Below are positions 1 to 6,269 of a DNA stretch of 9,730 nt, piece after piece; positions within the stretch are counted from its first letter, which is position 1; every line of letters begins with the position of its first letter. Source of the stretch: CAYNFH01 sp964396385 (GTDB lineage: Bacteria > Armatimonadota > Chthonomonadetes > Chthonomonadales > CAJBBX01). The position numbers were made by a program, and so were the translations under genes. The stretch is taken from contig CAYNFH010000233.1 of the NCBI GenBank assembly GCA_964396385.1, positions 1 to 9,730 on the forward strand, read 5' to 3'. The notes under the pieces were generated by a model. That model did no database searches. It saw only the letters and a list, made by a program, of their open reading frames with translations, and had not been told where the DNA came from.

Positions 1-1022
1 TCCAGGCCTCGCATCGTAACGTCGATACGGTCGTCGATAATGTCGTGCGGGTTGTTCAGGAAGCGCCGGCCGAGTGTGAGGAAGCCAAGCGCCGCGAGGG
101 GCCGCCGGTCCTCGCCCAGGGGCAGCCGGTCGGCGGCGAGCTGCTCCAGGATGAAGCGGTTGTACGGCAGGTCCTCGTTAAACGCCCGGATGACATAGTC
201 TCGGTATGTGTAGGCGTTGTGGTAGACGCGGTCCTCTTCGAACACATAGCCCTTGTTGTCCGCGTACCGCGCCACGTCCAGCCAGTAGCGGCCCCACCGC
301 TCCCCATACCTGGGCGAGGTCAGCAGCCGGTCGACCAGCTTCGAGAAGGCGTCCGGCGACCTGTCCGCGACGAAAGCGTCCACCTCGTCCGCGGTGGGAG
401 GCAAACCGATCAGGTCATAGTACGCCCGCCGGATCAGGATGCGCCGGTCGGCGCGCGGGTTGGGAGTGAGGCCGCGCTTCTCCAGTGCTGCCAGCACGAA
501 GCGATCGACGGGAGAGATAACCCATCCCTGTGTCTTTACAGCCGGGACCGCGGGCTTCTTGACCGGCTGGAACGCCCAAAAGCGGCGCCGCTGGTCCGTG
601 ATAACGTATCCGCCGGATTGCGACGTTGCGGCAGAGGGCTTACCGCTCGGCCAGGGAGCTCCCATCTTGATCCAGGTGGTTAGAGCCTCTATCTCTTCGG
701 GGTTGAGCTTGCCGGAGGGCGGCATCTTGATCTTGCCGTCGTACCGGACGACGCGCAGCAGAAGGCTCCTGTCCGCATAGCCGGGAACCACGGGCGCACC
801 GTCCGGTCCCGCTTTAAGGAGCTGATCCAGCCCGTCCAGGCGCACCCCGCCCTGCTGCCGGCCCCGCCCGTGGCAGCTATAGCAGTTGTTGGCAAGCACG
901 GGCCGCACGCGGTTCTCGAAGAACTCGATGGTGGTCGGATCCGGGAGCTTCTGCGCGCGGGCGTTCGACGCCCATAGCAGGAGACCTGCCAGAAAGACGG
1001 TACAAAGGTATAGTTGCCTCAT
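1..1022 (-). CDS. PSCyt1/DUF1549 secreted haem protein, N-terminal part (3' end off window)
   Basis: The first 340 residues are visible; the gene runs off the left edge without a stop. Residues 1-23 form a signal peptide ending in an Ala-x-Ala site (NARA|Q), so the protein is exported. A PSCyt1-type cytochrome domain follows (about 36-125), with one c-type haem site CYSCH (C47, C50, H51) and a candidate distal Met in KMPP (M100). A DUF1549 domain begins near 165; its hallmark RYGERWGRYWLDVARYAD is at 238-255. In this family a DUF1553 domain normally follows and a DUF1501 gene often lies downstream; both would be off the window. The family is abundant in Planctomycetes and also found in other environmental phyla. 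It is thought to act outside the cytoplasmic membrane, often near sugar-degradation or sulfatase genes, but its reaction is not established. The start at 1022 is chosen because the signal peptide begins there; no strong ribosome binding site is visible. Confidence 0.9.
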   Translation of the reverse strand, partial: MRQLYLCTVFLAGLLLWASNARAQKLPDPTTIEFFENRVRPVLANNCYSCHGRGRQQGGVRLDGLDQLLKAGPDGAPVVPGYADRSLLLRVVRYDGKIKMPPSGKLNPEEIEALTTWIKMGAPWPSGKPSAATSQSGGYVITDQRRRFWAFQPVKKPAVPAVKTQGWVISPVDRFVLAALEKRGLTPNPRADRRILIRRAYYDLIGLPPTADEVDAFVADRSPDAFSKLVDRLLTSPRYGERWGRYWLDVARYADNKGYVFEEDRVYHNAYTYRDYVIRAFNEDLPYNRFILEQLAADRLPLGEDRRPLAALGFLTLGRRFLNNPHDIIDDRIDVTMRGL

Positions 1023-1039
1023 AGCGCCAATACCGCTCC

Positions 1040-1047
1040 GGAAGGGG
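1040..1047 (+). promoter_or_regulatory. Ribosome binding site that decides the PhyH start
   Basis: The purine run GGAAGGGG directly abuts an ATG at 1048 and lies about 8 bases before a second in-frame ATG at 1054. Normal spacing favours 1054. The longer open frame reaching back to 886 has no such signal and overlaps the PSCyt1 gene. Confidence 0.6.
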
Positions 1048-1053
1048 ATGACA

Positions 1054-1947
1054 ATGGCTACCACCGTCACCATGGGCAAGAAGGAGCTTGAGCTTCCAGG
1101 CCCGTACATGGGCTGGCTTCGGGACTCCAACGACATTTTACACGACACGGCCGCGCTCCGCTCCCGGATGGAGGAGGATGGATACCTGCTCATCCGTGGT
1201 CTCCACCGGCGCGAGAAGGTGCTGGCGGTCCGTCGTGCCATCCTGGAGAACCTGGACTCCAATGGACAGGTGGACCGGAGCCGTGACCTCATGGACGGAT
1301 ACGTGGCCGAGGGAGGCCGGGGAGCCTTCCTGGGCGGCTCGAAGCCGATGACGCGCACACACACGTTCCTCGATCTGGTGGAGTCTCCGGAGGTAATGGG
1401 CTTCTTCGCCCGCTTTCTGGAAGCCGACGTCATCACGTACGACTACAAGTGGCTGCGGGTCATCGGTCCCGGGGATTTCACAGGCGCGCATTACGACATC
1501 GTCTACATGGGCCGGGGAACCCAGCGGGTCTACACCACCTGGACGCCTATCGGCGATGTCCCTCTAGAGCTAGGACCGCTGGCCGTGCTGCTCGGTTCGC
1601 ACCGTTTCGACCGGCTGCGGGAGACGTACGGCAAGATGGACGTTGACCGGGACCACGTGACCGGCTCCTTTTCCAACGACCCGGTGGAGATGGTTGACAC
1701 CTACGGAGGCGCGTGGCGGACAGCCGAATTCCAGGCGGGAGACGCACTCATCTTCGGGATGTTCACCATGCACGGGTCGCTGAACAATGTGTCGCGGCGG
1801 TATCGGATTAGCTGCGATACCCGGTACCAGCGGGCTGACGAACCGGTAGACGAGCGCTGGATCGGGGAGAACCCCATCGCCCACTATGCCTGGACCAAGG
1901 GCGAGACCGTGCCCATGGAGGTGGCCCGTAAGCGGTGGGGTGTGTGA
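1054..1947 (+). CDS. Phytanoyl-CoA dioxygenase (PhyH) family Fe(II)/2-oxoglutarate oxygenase
   Basis: A 297-residue protein with no signal peptide, so cytoplasmic. It has the PhyH layout: an N-terminal segment with EEDGYLLIRGL (40-50), then the double-stranded beta-helix. The iron triad is visible as HYD (H146, D148) and a distal H240 in TMHGSL. Arginines R249 and R251 in SRRYRIS sit where the 2-oxoglutarate carboxylate is normally bound. The tail DTRYQRADEPVDERW (255-269) resembles the PhyH subgroup common in environmental phyla. Family members hydroxylate unactivated carbons using O2 and 2-oxoglutarate. The substrate cannot be told here, and the gene name 'phytanoyl-CoA' should not be taken as proof of a lipid substrate. 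It is divergent from the PSCyt1 gene with 31 bp between starts, and 158 bp separate it from the next gene. All key metal residues are intact, so it is probably active. Confidence 0.88.
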   Translation: MATTVTMGKKELELPGPYMGWLRDSNDILHDTAALRSRMEEDGYLLIRGLHRREKVLAVRRAILENLDSNGQVDRSRDLMDGYVAEGGRGAFLGGSKPMTRTHTFLDLVESPEVMGFFARFLEADVITYDYKWLRVIGPGDFTGAHYDIVYMGRGTQRVYTTWTPIGDVPLELGPLAVLLGSHRFDRLRETYGKMDVDRDHVTGSFSNDPVEMVDTYGGAWRTAEFQAGDALIFGMFTMHGSLNNVSRRYRISCDTRYQRADEPVDERWIGENPIAHYAWTKGETVPMEVARKRWGV

Positions 1948-2091
1948 CGGGTTGCGCATTTTGGGACCCCTATTCTCCTTCGCTCCGTCTTTAAGTCGAA
2001 CGCGGCTGTGGCGGAACTCATGCCGGGTGGGTTTCGCTTAGGTAGAGTAGCGGAACACCTGTCTATGAAGCGTTTCCGCCATTCTCTCGCG

Positions 2092-2097
2092 AAGGAG
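2092..2097 (+). promoter_or_regulatory. Ribosome binding site that decides the DUF4142 start
   Basis: The sequence AAGGAG ends 2 bases before an ATG at 2100 and 8 bases before an in-frame ATG at 2106. Spacing favours 2106, which also gives a cleaner signal peptide (MKSRLIL...). The ATGACAATG arrangement is the same as at the PhyH start. Confidence 0.65.
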
Positions 2098-2105
2098 AAA
2101 TGACA

Positions 2106-2717
2106 ATGAAGAGTCGCCTCATATTGGCGGCCGGCCTCCTGGCCGTATCGCTTTCGCTGCCGGCCCTCGCCCAGTACGGCGCTGCGAAGAACAGCAAGAG
2201 CAACCAAACCTACCGCGGCCTCTCCGAGAGGAGCGTCCTGCCGCCCAGCCAGCAGATCAACGCTTCCGCTCGCAAGTTCATGCGCGATGTGGCGGAGGAC
2301 GGCCAGACCGAAGTCAAGCTCGGCGAGATAGCGGCTCAGAAGAGCTCCAACCAGGCCGTGAAGAGCTTTGCGCAGCGGATGGTGACGGACCATACCAAGG
2401 CAGGTCAGGAGCTTATGAACCTGGCGACCACGGACCACGTCTCCCTGCCAACTACGCTGGACAGCAAGCATCAGGCCATGGTCAACAAGTTGTCGCGGCT
2501 AAGTGGAGCGGCATTCGACTCTGCGTACGCCAAGATGATGGTCCAGGACCACAAGAAGGCGGTCGCCCTGTTCCAGGAGCGCTCGAACAATGGCCGGAAC
2601 ACCGACCTTCGAATGTGGGCGGCGAACACCCTGCCCACGCTGCGGGAGCACCTGCAGATGGCCGAGCGCATGAACGCGGAAGTGAACGCCTCTCACGCTC
2701 ACCGGCGGAGGAAGTAG
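2106..2717 (+). CDS. Secreted DUF4142 protein
   Basis: A 203-residue protein. Residues 1-22 are a clear signal peptide (MKSR, then a hydrophobic stretch, cleavage after ALA), so it is exported to the periplasm or outside. Residues about 54-190 match DUF4142 (PF13628), an all-alpha ferritin-like bundle. Visible family marks are FMRDVAEDGQTEVKLGEIA (58-76), MVTDH (92-96), MVQDHKKAV (145-153) and TLPTLREHLQMAE (175-187). The repeated D-H pairs (95-96 and 148-149) and H182 are typical. The C-terminus is basic (HRRRK). No enzymatic activity is established for the family; members are often linked to stress or envelope conditions, and that role here is inference. It appears to be a single-gene unit, with 158 bp upstream and a convergent neighbour and strong hairpin downstream. 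Confidence 0.9.
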   Translation: MKSRLILAAGLLAVSLSLPALAQYGAAKNSKSNQTYRGLSERSVLPPSQQINASARKFMRDVAEDGQTEVKLGEIAAQKSSNQAVKSFAQRMVTDHTKAGQELMNLATTDHVSLPTTLDSKHQAMVNKLSRLSGAAFDSAYAKMMVQDHKKAVALFQERSNNGRNTDLRMWAANTLPTLREHLQMAERMNAEVNASHAHRRRK

Positions 2718-2729
2718 TACACATGTAGA

Positions 2730-2770
2730 TGTGTAGGTATGGAAGCAGTCGCTGCTTCCATACCTACACA
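2730..2770. terminator. Perfect 19-bp hairpin between convergent genes
   Basis: TGTGTAGGTATGGAAGCAG (2730-2748) is followed by a 3-base loop TCG and its exact reverse complement (2752-2770). Being perfectly symmetric it forms on either transcript, so it could stop both the DUF4142 gene and the glycosidase. No T-tract follows on either strand, so it is not a textbook intrinsic terminator; a dispersed palindromic repeat doing this job is an equal possibility. The glycosidase stop codon (2764-2766) lies inside the right arm. A smaller alternative stem, ACACAT/ATGTGT (2719-2724 with 2729-2734), would compete with it. Confidence 0.7.
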
Positions 2771-3963
2771 CTGTAGTTCGGCAGGTGGTTCTCGGTCGGC
2801 AGCACCGGCCGCCAGAGGCTGATGATCCGTTTGTACGCGTCGCCTACCGGCCGGATCCTGCGTTCCAAATCGTATAGACCCAGCGCGTTCACGCGCCCCG
2901 CGTTATCCCTCAGGGCGGAGTCCCAGTCCACTTGGTCCGTGAGGCTATACCAGGTGAAGCCGACGATGGGTACCCCGTCTTGCCGCAGCCTGTAGACGTT
3001 TGCCCACTCCTTGCGGATCCACGTCACGGAGTCCGGCTCCGCGATGTTCGTCTCCGTGTGCATCACAGGAAGGCGGTAGCGCTCGTAGTACTGGTGCGTA
3101 ATCACGTAGTACCCGAAGACCTCCCCGGATGGGCTCGTAGAGCCGTCTTCGTGCACCAGGTGCTCGTTCGTAACATAGTAGTCGTTCCCCATAATGCACC
3201 TGGCCTGGACCTGGTTCTCCAGGAACCAGTGGTACTCTGCGCGCGTCATGCCGTGGTCGAGGAGGTACTCGTACATCGCAGCCTTGAGCGGGTACCCGTA
3301 CGTGAGATCCAGCGATAGGAACCGCTTCTGGTTGAGGAAGTAGCACAGATCGAGGCAGCTCGGGTTTTCCGGGTGGTAGTACTCAGACGACTCGCTCTGA
3401 ATGAACGTCGCCTCCGGCTGTACCTCCAGGATAGCCTGCATGGCCATCACGTTCGCCCGGCAGAGGTTCTTGAGCGCCATTACAAATCCCGTGTCGCTCG
3501 TCAACCGCTCATTCCACCAACCGTACTGTGCGGAGAACGTGGCGGCGATGAAGATTTCATTGACGGGGGTATAGAAGCGGGTCCACGGGAACCTCCGGGC
3601 GAAGGCACTGGCATACTCCGCGAACAGCGGCGGCCAGTCCGAGTTCTGGAAGCTGCCGATCCAGTCTGGCACGCCAAAATGGCAAAGGTCCACAATCGGC
3701 ACGATCCGCAGATCGTGCAGCGTTCGAAAGGTGTCGTCCGCGAAGCCCCAGTCATACTTGGCGGGACCCAGGTGCGTCTTGTAGAGCGGCGGTCCGTATC
3801 GCAGATGCCGGATACCGAGCTCTTTCACAAGCTGAAAGTCTTCCCTCCACCGTTGATAGTGGCCGCACTTCTCCATCTCGTCCACGCGGAGGCTACCCCC
3901 ATTCGGCGCGGCGATGGTAGGGTAGCTGTTTTCAATTCCGGTGGAGAACATAAAGGCGGGCAT
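2764..3963 (-). CDS. GH1-like (clan GH-A) glycoside hydrolase
   Basis: A 399-residue protein with no signal peptide, shorter than the usual 440-470 residues of GH1 beta-glucosidases. The TIM-barrel landmarks are present: RHLRYGPPLY (52-61), VDLCHFGVPDWI (91-102, matching the GH1 HHWDLPxWL strand), YTPVNE (131-136) with E136 as the expected acid/base, HTETN (302-306) with E304 as the expected nucleophile, and GFTWYSLTDQVDW (335-347), matching the GH1 strand that binds the sugar. The RYG / VDLCH / TPVNE style resembles the GH1-like domain seen fused to RfbD-like reductases in some bacteria, but here it stands alone. The start at 3963 has a GGGAG ribosome binding site about 6 bases upstream. It lies 77 bp downstream of the SDR gene on the same strand, probably in one transcript. 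A cytoplasmic beta-glycosidase is the best guess; substrate and anomer are unknown. Confidence 0.8.
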   Translation of the reverse strand: MPAFMFSTGIENSYPTIAAPNGGSLRVDEMEKCGHYQRWREDFQLVKELGIRHLRYGPPLYKTHLGPAKYDWGFADDTFRTLHDLRIVPIVDLCHFGVPDWIGSFQNSDWPPLFAEYASAFARRFPWTRFYTPVNEIFIAATFSAQYGWWNERLTSDTGFVMALKNLCRANVMAMQAILEVQPEATFIQSESSEYYHPENPSCLDLCYFLNQKRFLSLDLTYGYPLKAAMYEYLLDHGMTRAEYHWFLENQVQARCIMGNDYYVTNEHLVHEDGSTSPSGEVFGYYVITHQYYERYRLPVMHTETNIAEPDSVTWIRKEWANVYRLRQDGVPIVGFTWYSLTDQVDWDSALRDNAGRVNALGLYDLERRIRPVGDAYKRIISLWRPVLPTENHLPNYSV

Positions 3964-3979
3964 GTGTGCTCCCTGATGG

Positions 3980-4025
3980 AGGACGGACGACGGAAGACCG
4001 ACTGCTTCCCTCCGTCACCCGTCCT
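3980..4025 (-). repeat. Imperfect inverted repeat between SDR and glycosidase genes
   Basis: AGGACGGACGACGG (3980-3993) pairs with CCGTCACCCGTCCT (4012-4025) at 12 of 14 positions. An inner GGAAG/CTTCC stem (3992-3996 with 4005-4009) overlaps it. It sits in the 77-bp gap just ahead of the glycosidase ribosome binding site. It could act as a processing site or partial attenuator, or be a degenerate dispersed repeat; the sequence alone does not decide. Confidence 0.4.
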
Positions 4026-4040
4026 GGGTCCCCCATCGCT

Positions 4041-4769
4041 TCACAGAATGTCCAATCGGCCGCCGTCTACCACGAGCGTTGTCCCATTGATGTACCGCGC
4101 TTCATCGGATGCAATGAAGCAGATCGCCGCCGCCAGGTCCTCCGGCTCCCCGACAGCGCCTTCTATCTTCTCGGCGCCGCTCTTGACGTTGGGATTGGAC
4201 CAGAGCATGGGAGTGTTTACGGCGCCCGGAGCAACGGAGTTGACTCGCACCTTGCTTTCCGCTACCTCGCGCGTAAGCGCGCGGGTCAATGCCTCCATAG
4301 CGCCCTTGGAGGAGGCGTAGGGAGCCACGTTCGCCGTCGTTTCATGGGCATGGACCGAGCTGACGTTCACGATAGCGCCATGGTCCATGTGCGGGATGCA
4401 GTACTTGCAGAAGAGGAACACGGACCGTATATTCACCGCCAAGACCTTGTCCCACATCTCTTCCGGCAGGTCGACAATCGGCGTGAAGGACATCATTGCG
4501 GCGTTGTTGACGAGAACGTCAACCTTCCCCCACTTGGAAACGGTGGCCTGAACGGCAGCCTGGACCTGCGGGGAGTTGGAAACATCGGCCTGCGCGAAGA
4601 TCGCCGCGCCGCCCGCCTTCGTAATCTCCTGAACAGTCTCGTTTCCGCTGTCCGGGTTCAGATCCACCACGGTGACCCGGCCACCTTCCGCGGCGCACCG
4701 CTGGCAGGTGGCGCGGCCGATGCCGCTTCCGCCGCCCGTGACTATGCACACCTTGCCTGTGAACCGCAT
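4041..4769 (-). CDS. Short-chain dehydrogenase/reductase (SDR, classical type)
   Basis: A 242-residue classical SDR with a complete motif set: the dinucleotide loop TGGGSGIG (11-18), NNAA (88-91), catalytic N113, S138 in VSS, and YASSK giving Y151 and K155, then PG (181-182). D36 at the end of beta-strand 2 (VVDLN) predicts NAD(H) rather than NADP(H). The C-terminus GTTLVVDGG is typical. The substrate is not readable; the family includes sugar and polyol dehydrogenases and 3-oxoacyl-ACP reductases. Being 77 bp upstream of a glycosidase on the same strand makes sugar oxidation a reasonable guess. The start is uncertain. ATG 4769 gives the usual SDR N-terminus but its GAGGAGG signal (about 4784-4790) lies 14 bases away. 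An in-frame GTG at 4781 is only 2 bases from that signal. The longer frame to 4874 would enclose a hairpin and is rejected. Confidence 0.9.
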   Translation of the reverse strand: MRFTGKVCIVTGGGSGIGRATCQRCAAEGGRVTVVDLNPDSGNETVQEITKAGGAAIFAQADVSNSPQVQAAVQATVSKWGKVDVLVNNAAMMSFTPIVDLPEEMWDKVLAVNIRSVFLFCKYCIPHMDHGAIVNVSSVHAHETTANVAPYASSKGAMEALTRALTREVAESKVRVNSVAPGAVNTPMLWSNPNVKSGAEKIEGAVGEPEDLAAAICFIASDEARYINGTTLVVDGGRLDIL

Positions 4770-4856
4770 GCCGTTATCCACACCCTCCTCTTGCCCATGA
4801 GATCCCATTTCCATCGGTTTCATACGTTCGGGCGGGCAATTAGTATCCACACAGCC

Positions 4857-4893
4857 AAACGCCCCGTGGCACAACTGGCGCCACGGGGCGTTT
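4857..4893 (-). terminator. Perfect 14-bp hairpin downstream of the lmo0937-type gene
   Basis: AAACGCCCCGTGGC (4857-4870) and its exact reverse complement GCCACGGGGCGTTT (4880-4893) flank a 9-base loop. The stem is G+C-rich with a short T run at its 3' end on either strand, a fair intrinsic-terminator shape. It lies just beyond the stop of the minus-strand 50-residue gene and upstream of the SDR, so it most likely separates those two transcripts. Confidence 0.7.
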
Positions 4894-4915
4894 CGGATAC
4901 GGCTTGCTCAGGCGC

Positions 4916-5068
4916 CTAGACGACAGCGCGGCGACCGGTGAACAGGTTGATTATGAACAGGATCACCGCCGCCACCAGCAGGAGATGAAGGAGCCCGCCG
5001 GCGGTATACGACGTGATCAGCCCCACCAGCCAGAGCACGAATAGGATCACGATTATCGTCCAAAGCAT
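4916..5068 (-). CDS. lmo0937-family small membrane protein (50 aa)
   Basis: A 50-residue protein that is almost entirely membrane: MLWTIIVILFVLWLVGLI (1-18), then SYTAGG, then a second hydrophobic segment LLHLLLVAAVILFIINLF (26-43), ending in the basic tail TGRRAVV. This is the pattern of the lmo0937 family of tiny two-helix proteins, whose members start MLWTII and share the glycine turn. No biochemical function is established; similar genes often turn up among stress-induced genes in soil bacteria. The start is well fixed: ATG 5068 has an AGAGGAGAG signal about 7 bases upstream. A much longer open frame on this strand, to 5764, only mirrors the aldo/keto reductase. It is divergent from that reductase, and each gene has its own copy of a GGAACC-N16-CGTCTT promoter. 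A hairpin follows its stop. Confidence 0.85.
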   Translation of the reverse strand: MLWTIIVILFVLWLVGLITSYTAGGLLHLLLVAAVILFIINLFTGRRAVV

Positions 5069-5159
5069 TGGATTCTCTCCTCTATGGCCCGGCGCCTGCG
5101 GCGAACCATTGCGCCGCCACCGAGTCTTGACCAAGCGGCCTCCGGGCTTCTGACGCAAA

Positions 5160-5185
5160 GACGCCCACGCCCTGAAGTAGGTTCC
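5160..5185 (-). promoter_or_regulatory. Candidate ECF-sigma-type promoter for the lmo0937-type gene
   Basis: On the minus strand, GGAACC (5185-5180) is followed by 16 bases and then CGTCTT (5163-5158). GGAAC / CGTC with this spacing matches the general -35/-10 style of ECF-type sigma factors. Transcription would start near 5152, about 84 bases before the start codon. The same two elements with the same spacing occur on the opposite strand 35 bp away, which argues against chance. Confidence 0.55.
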
Positions 5186-5220
5186 ATCTGCAGCGAACGT
5201 CCGGTTAGGGAGCCTTACTG

Positions 5221-5248
5221 GGAACCTCGTCCACAGGCAGCCCGTCTT
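5221..5248 (+). promoter_or_regulatory. Candidate ECF-sigma-type promoter for the aldo/keto reductase
   Basis: GGAACC (5221-5226), 16 bases, then CGTCTT (5243-5248). Transcription would start near 5255, about 60 bases before the ATG at 5315. It mirrors the copy at 5160-5185 on the other strand: GGAACCT is shared over 7 bases and CGTCTT over 6. Confidence 0.55.
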
Positions 5249-5302
5249 CACGCTGCAGACCATTCGGCGCGGAGCAGCATCTCGACGCGCCAAGACTGCT
5301 CC

Positions 5303-5310
5303 AAGGAGGA
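5303..5310 (+). promoter_or_regulatory. Ribosome binding site that decides the aldo/keto reductase start
   Basis: AAGGAGGA lies 4-5 bases before ATG 5315. The open frame extends 77 codons further upstream, but that part is rich in Arg and Pro, overlaps both predicted promoters and lacks family similarity. The strong signal settles the start at 5315. Confidence 0.85.
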
Positions 5311-5314
5311 AGCC

Positions 5315-6223
5315 ATGTCCGCCAGGCTGCAACCTGCTAGACCTCTCGGCGCGACGGGAGTGACGGTACCGCTGGTGGGTTACGGCACCGCCCCGCTCGG
5401 CAAGAAGGGGGTCACCCGGGATTATGCCGTTCGGTGCATCAACCAGGCCATCGACCTCGGCATCACGTACCTTGACACGTCGCCGGACTATGGAAGCGAG
5501 CCGCACGTGGGCGAAGTGATGCGCAGCCGCCGAGGCGATGTATTCCTGGCGACCAAAGTAAACAAGCGGACCCGTGACGGGGCGCTGAAGGAGCTGGAAG
5601 AGTCCCTCGGCAGGCTCCAGACGGATCACGTTGAACTGATTCAGGTCCACGCCGTAAACGCGTGGGCGGATCTGGAGCAGGCGCTGGCCGCGGACGGAGT
5701 GGTAGCCGGGTTGGAGGAGGCACGCCAGCAAGGCATGGCTCGCATCATCGGCATCACGGGACATGCCCGCCCGGAGCTGCTGGCCAATGCCATCTCACGC
5801 TATCCGTTCGAGACGGTCCTCACGGCCGCCGGGATGGCGGACCGCCTGGTAACCAGCCCGGACACGTTCCTGCTGCCGGCGGCACGGGAGCGCAATATCG
5901 GCGTTATTGCGATGAAGGTGCTCGGGCACGGTGCGTTCAAGAGCCGCGAACTGGCTCTCCGCTACGCGCTAGGCCTGCCGGGGGTCTCGCTCGCAATTGT
6001 CGGACTGGATAGTCCGGAGCAGGTCGATGAGATTGTGCGCATCGCTTCGGAGTTCCGACCACTGGACGAGCGCGAGGAAGAGCGGTTGGTCGACGAGATC
6101 AAGCCCATCGTCGACCGGGATTCGCAGGAGGCGCAGAAGGGGCAGGGCACGCTCTTCTGGCTGCACGATACCTCCGTAATGGGATGGAGAGAGCACGACG
6201 AACCGGTGATGGTGAGCTACTGA
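5315..6223 (+). CDS. Aldo/keto reductase family oxidoreductase
   Basis: A 302-residue NAD(P)H-dependent aldo/keto reductase of the (beta/alpha)8 type. The full catalytic tetrad can be placed: D54 in YLDTSPDYG, Y59, K81 in FLATKV, and H112 in IQVHAV. Other family marks are LVGYGTAPLG (20-29), GSEPHVGEVM (60-69) and, near the cofactor, GVIAMKVLGHGAF (196-208) and AIVGLDSPEQVDEIV (227-241). There is no C-terminal ferredoxin domain, unlike some longer environmental members. The tail FWLHDTSVMGWREHDEPVMVSY-end (281-302) is a distinctive extension with no role I can assign. Members reduce aldehydes and ketones, including sugar and detoxification substrates; which one is unknown. It is divergent from the lmo0937-type gene with a mirrored promoter pair between them. 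A gene for an unknown membrane protein begins 46 bp downstream and may be co-transcribed. Confidence 0.9.
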   Translation: MSARLQPARPLGATGVTVPLVGYGTAPLGKKGVTRDYAVRCINQAIDLGITYLDTSPDYGSEPHVGEVMRSRRGDVFLATKVNKRTRDGALKELEESLGRLQTDHVELIQVHAVNAWADLEQALAADGVVAGLEEARQQGMARIIGITGHARPELLANAISRYPFETVLTAAGMADRLVTSPDTFLLPAARERNIGVIAMKVLGHGAFKSRELALRYALGLPGVSLAIVGLDSPEQVDEIVRIASEFRPLDEREEERLVDEIKPIVDRDSQEAQKGQGTLFWLHDTSVMGWREHDEPVMVSY

Positions 6224-6269
6224 ACCCACCAACGTGGCGCATAACGGAGCTTACGGGTAAAGGCGCAAG

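Noticed and set aside
45..683. A 212-codon plus-strand frame opposite the PSCyt1/DUF1549 gene
   Set aside because: It is aligned antisense to a gene with a signal peptide, CxxCH and DUF1549 hallmark motifs.
3373..4919. Plus-strand frames of 315 and 317 codons opposite the glycosidase and SDR genes
   Set aside because: Each is in register with the real minus-strand gene beneath it and shows no domain, start signal or sensible composition.
4916..5764. A 282-residue version of the lmo0937-type protein
   Set aside because: The added 232 residues only mirror the aldo/keto reductase and cross its promoter region. The 50-residue form matches the family's usual size and has its own ribosome binding site.
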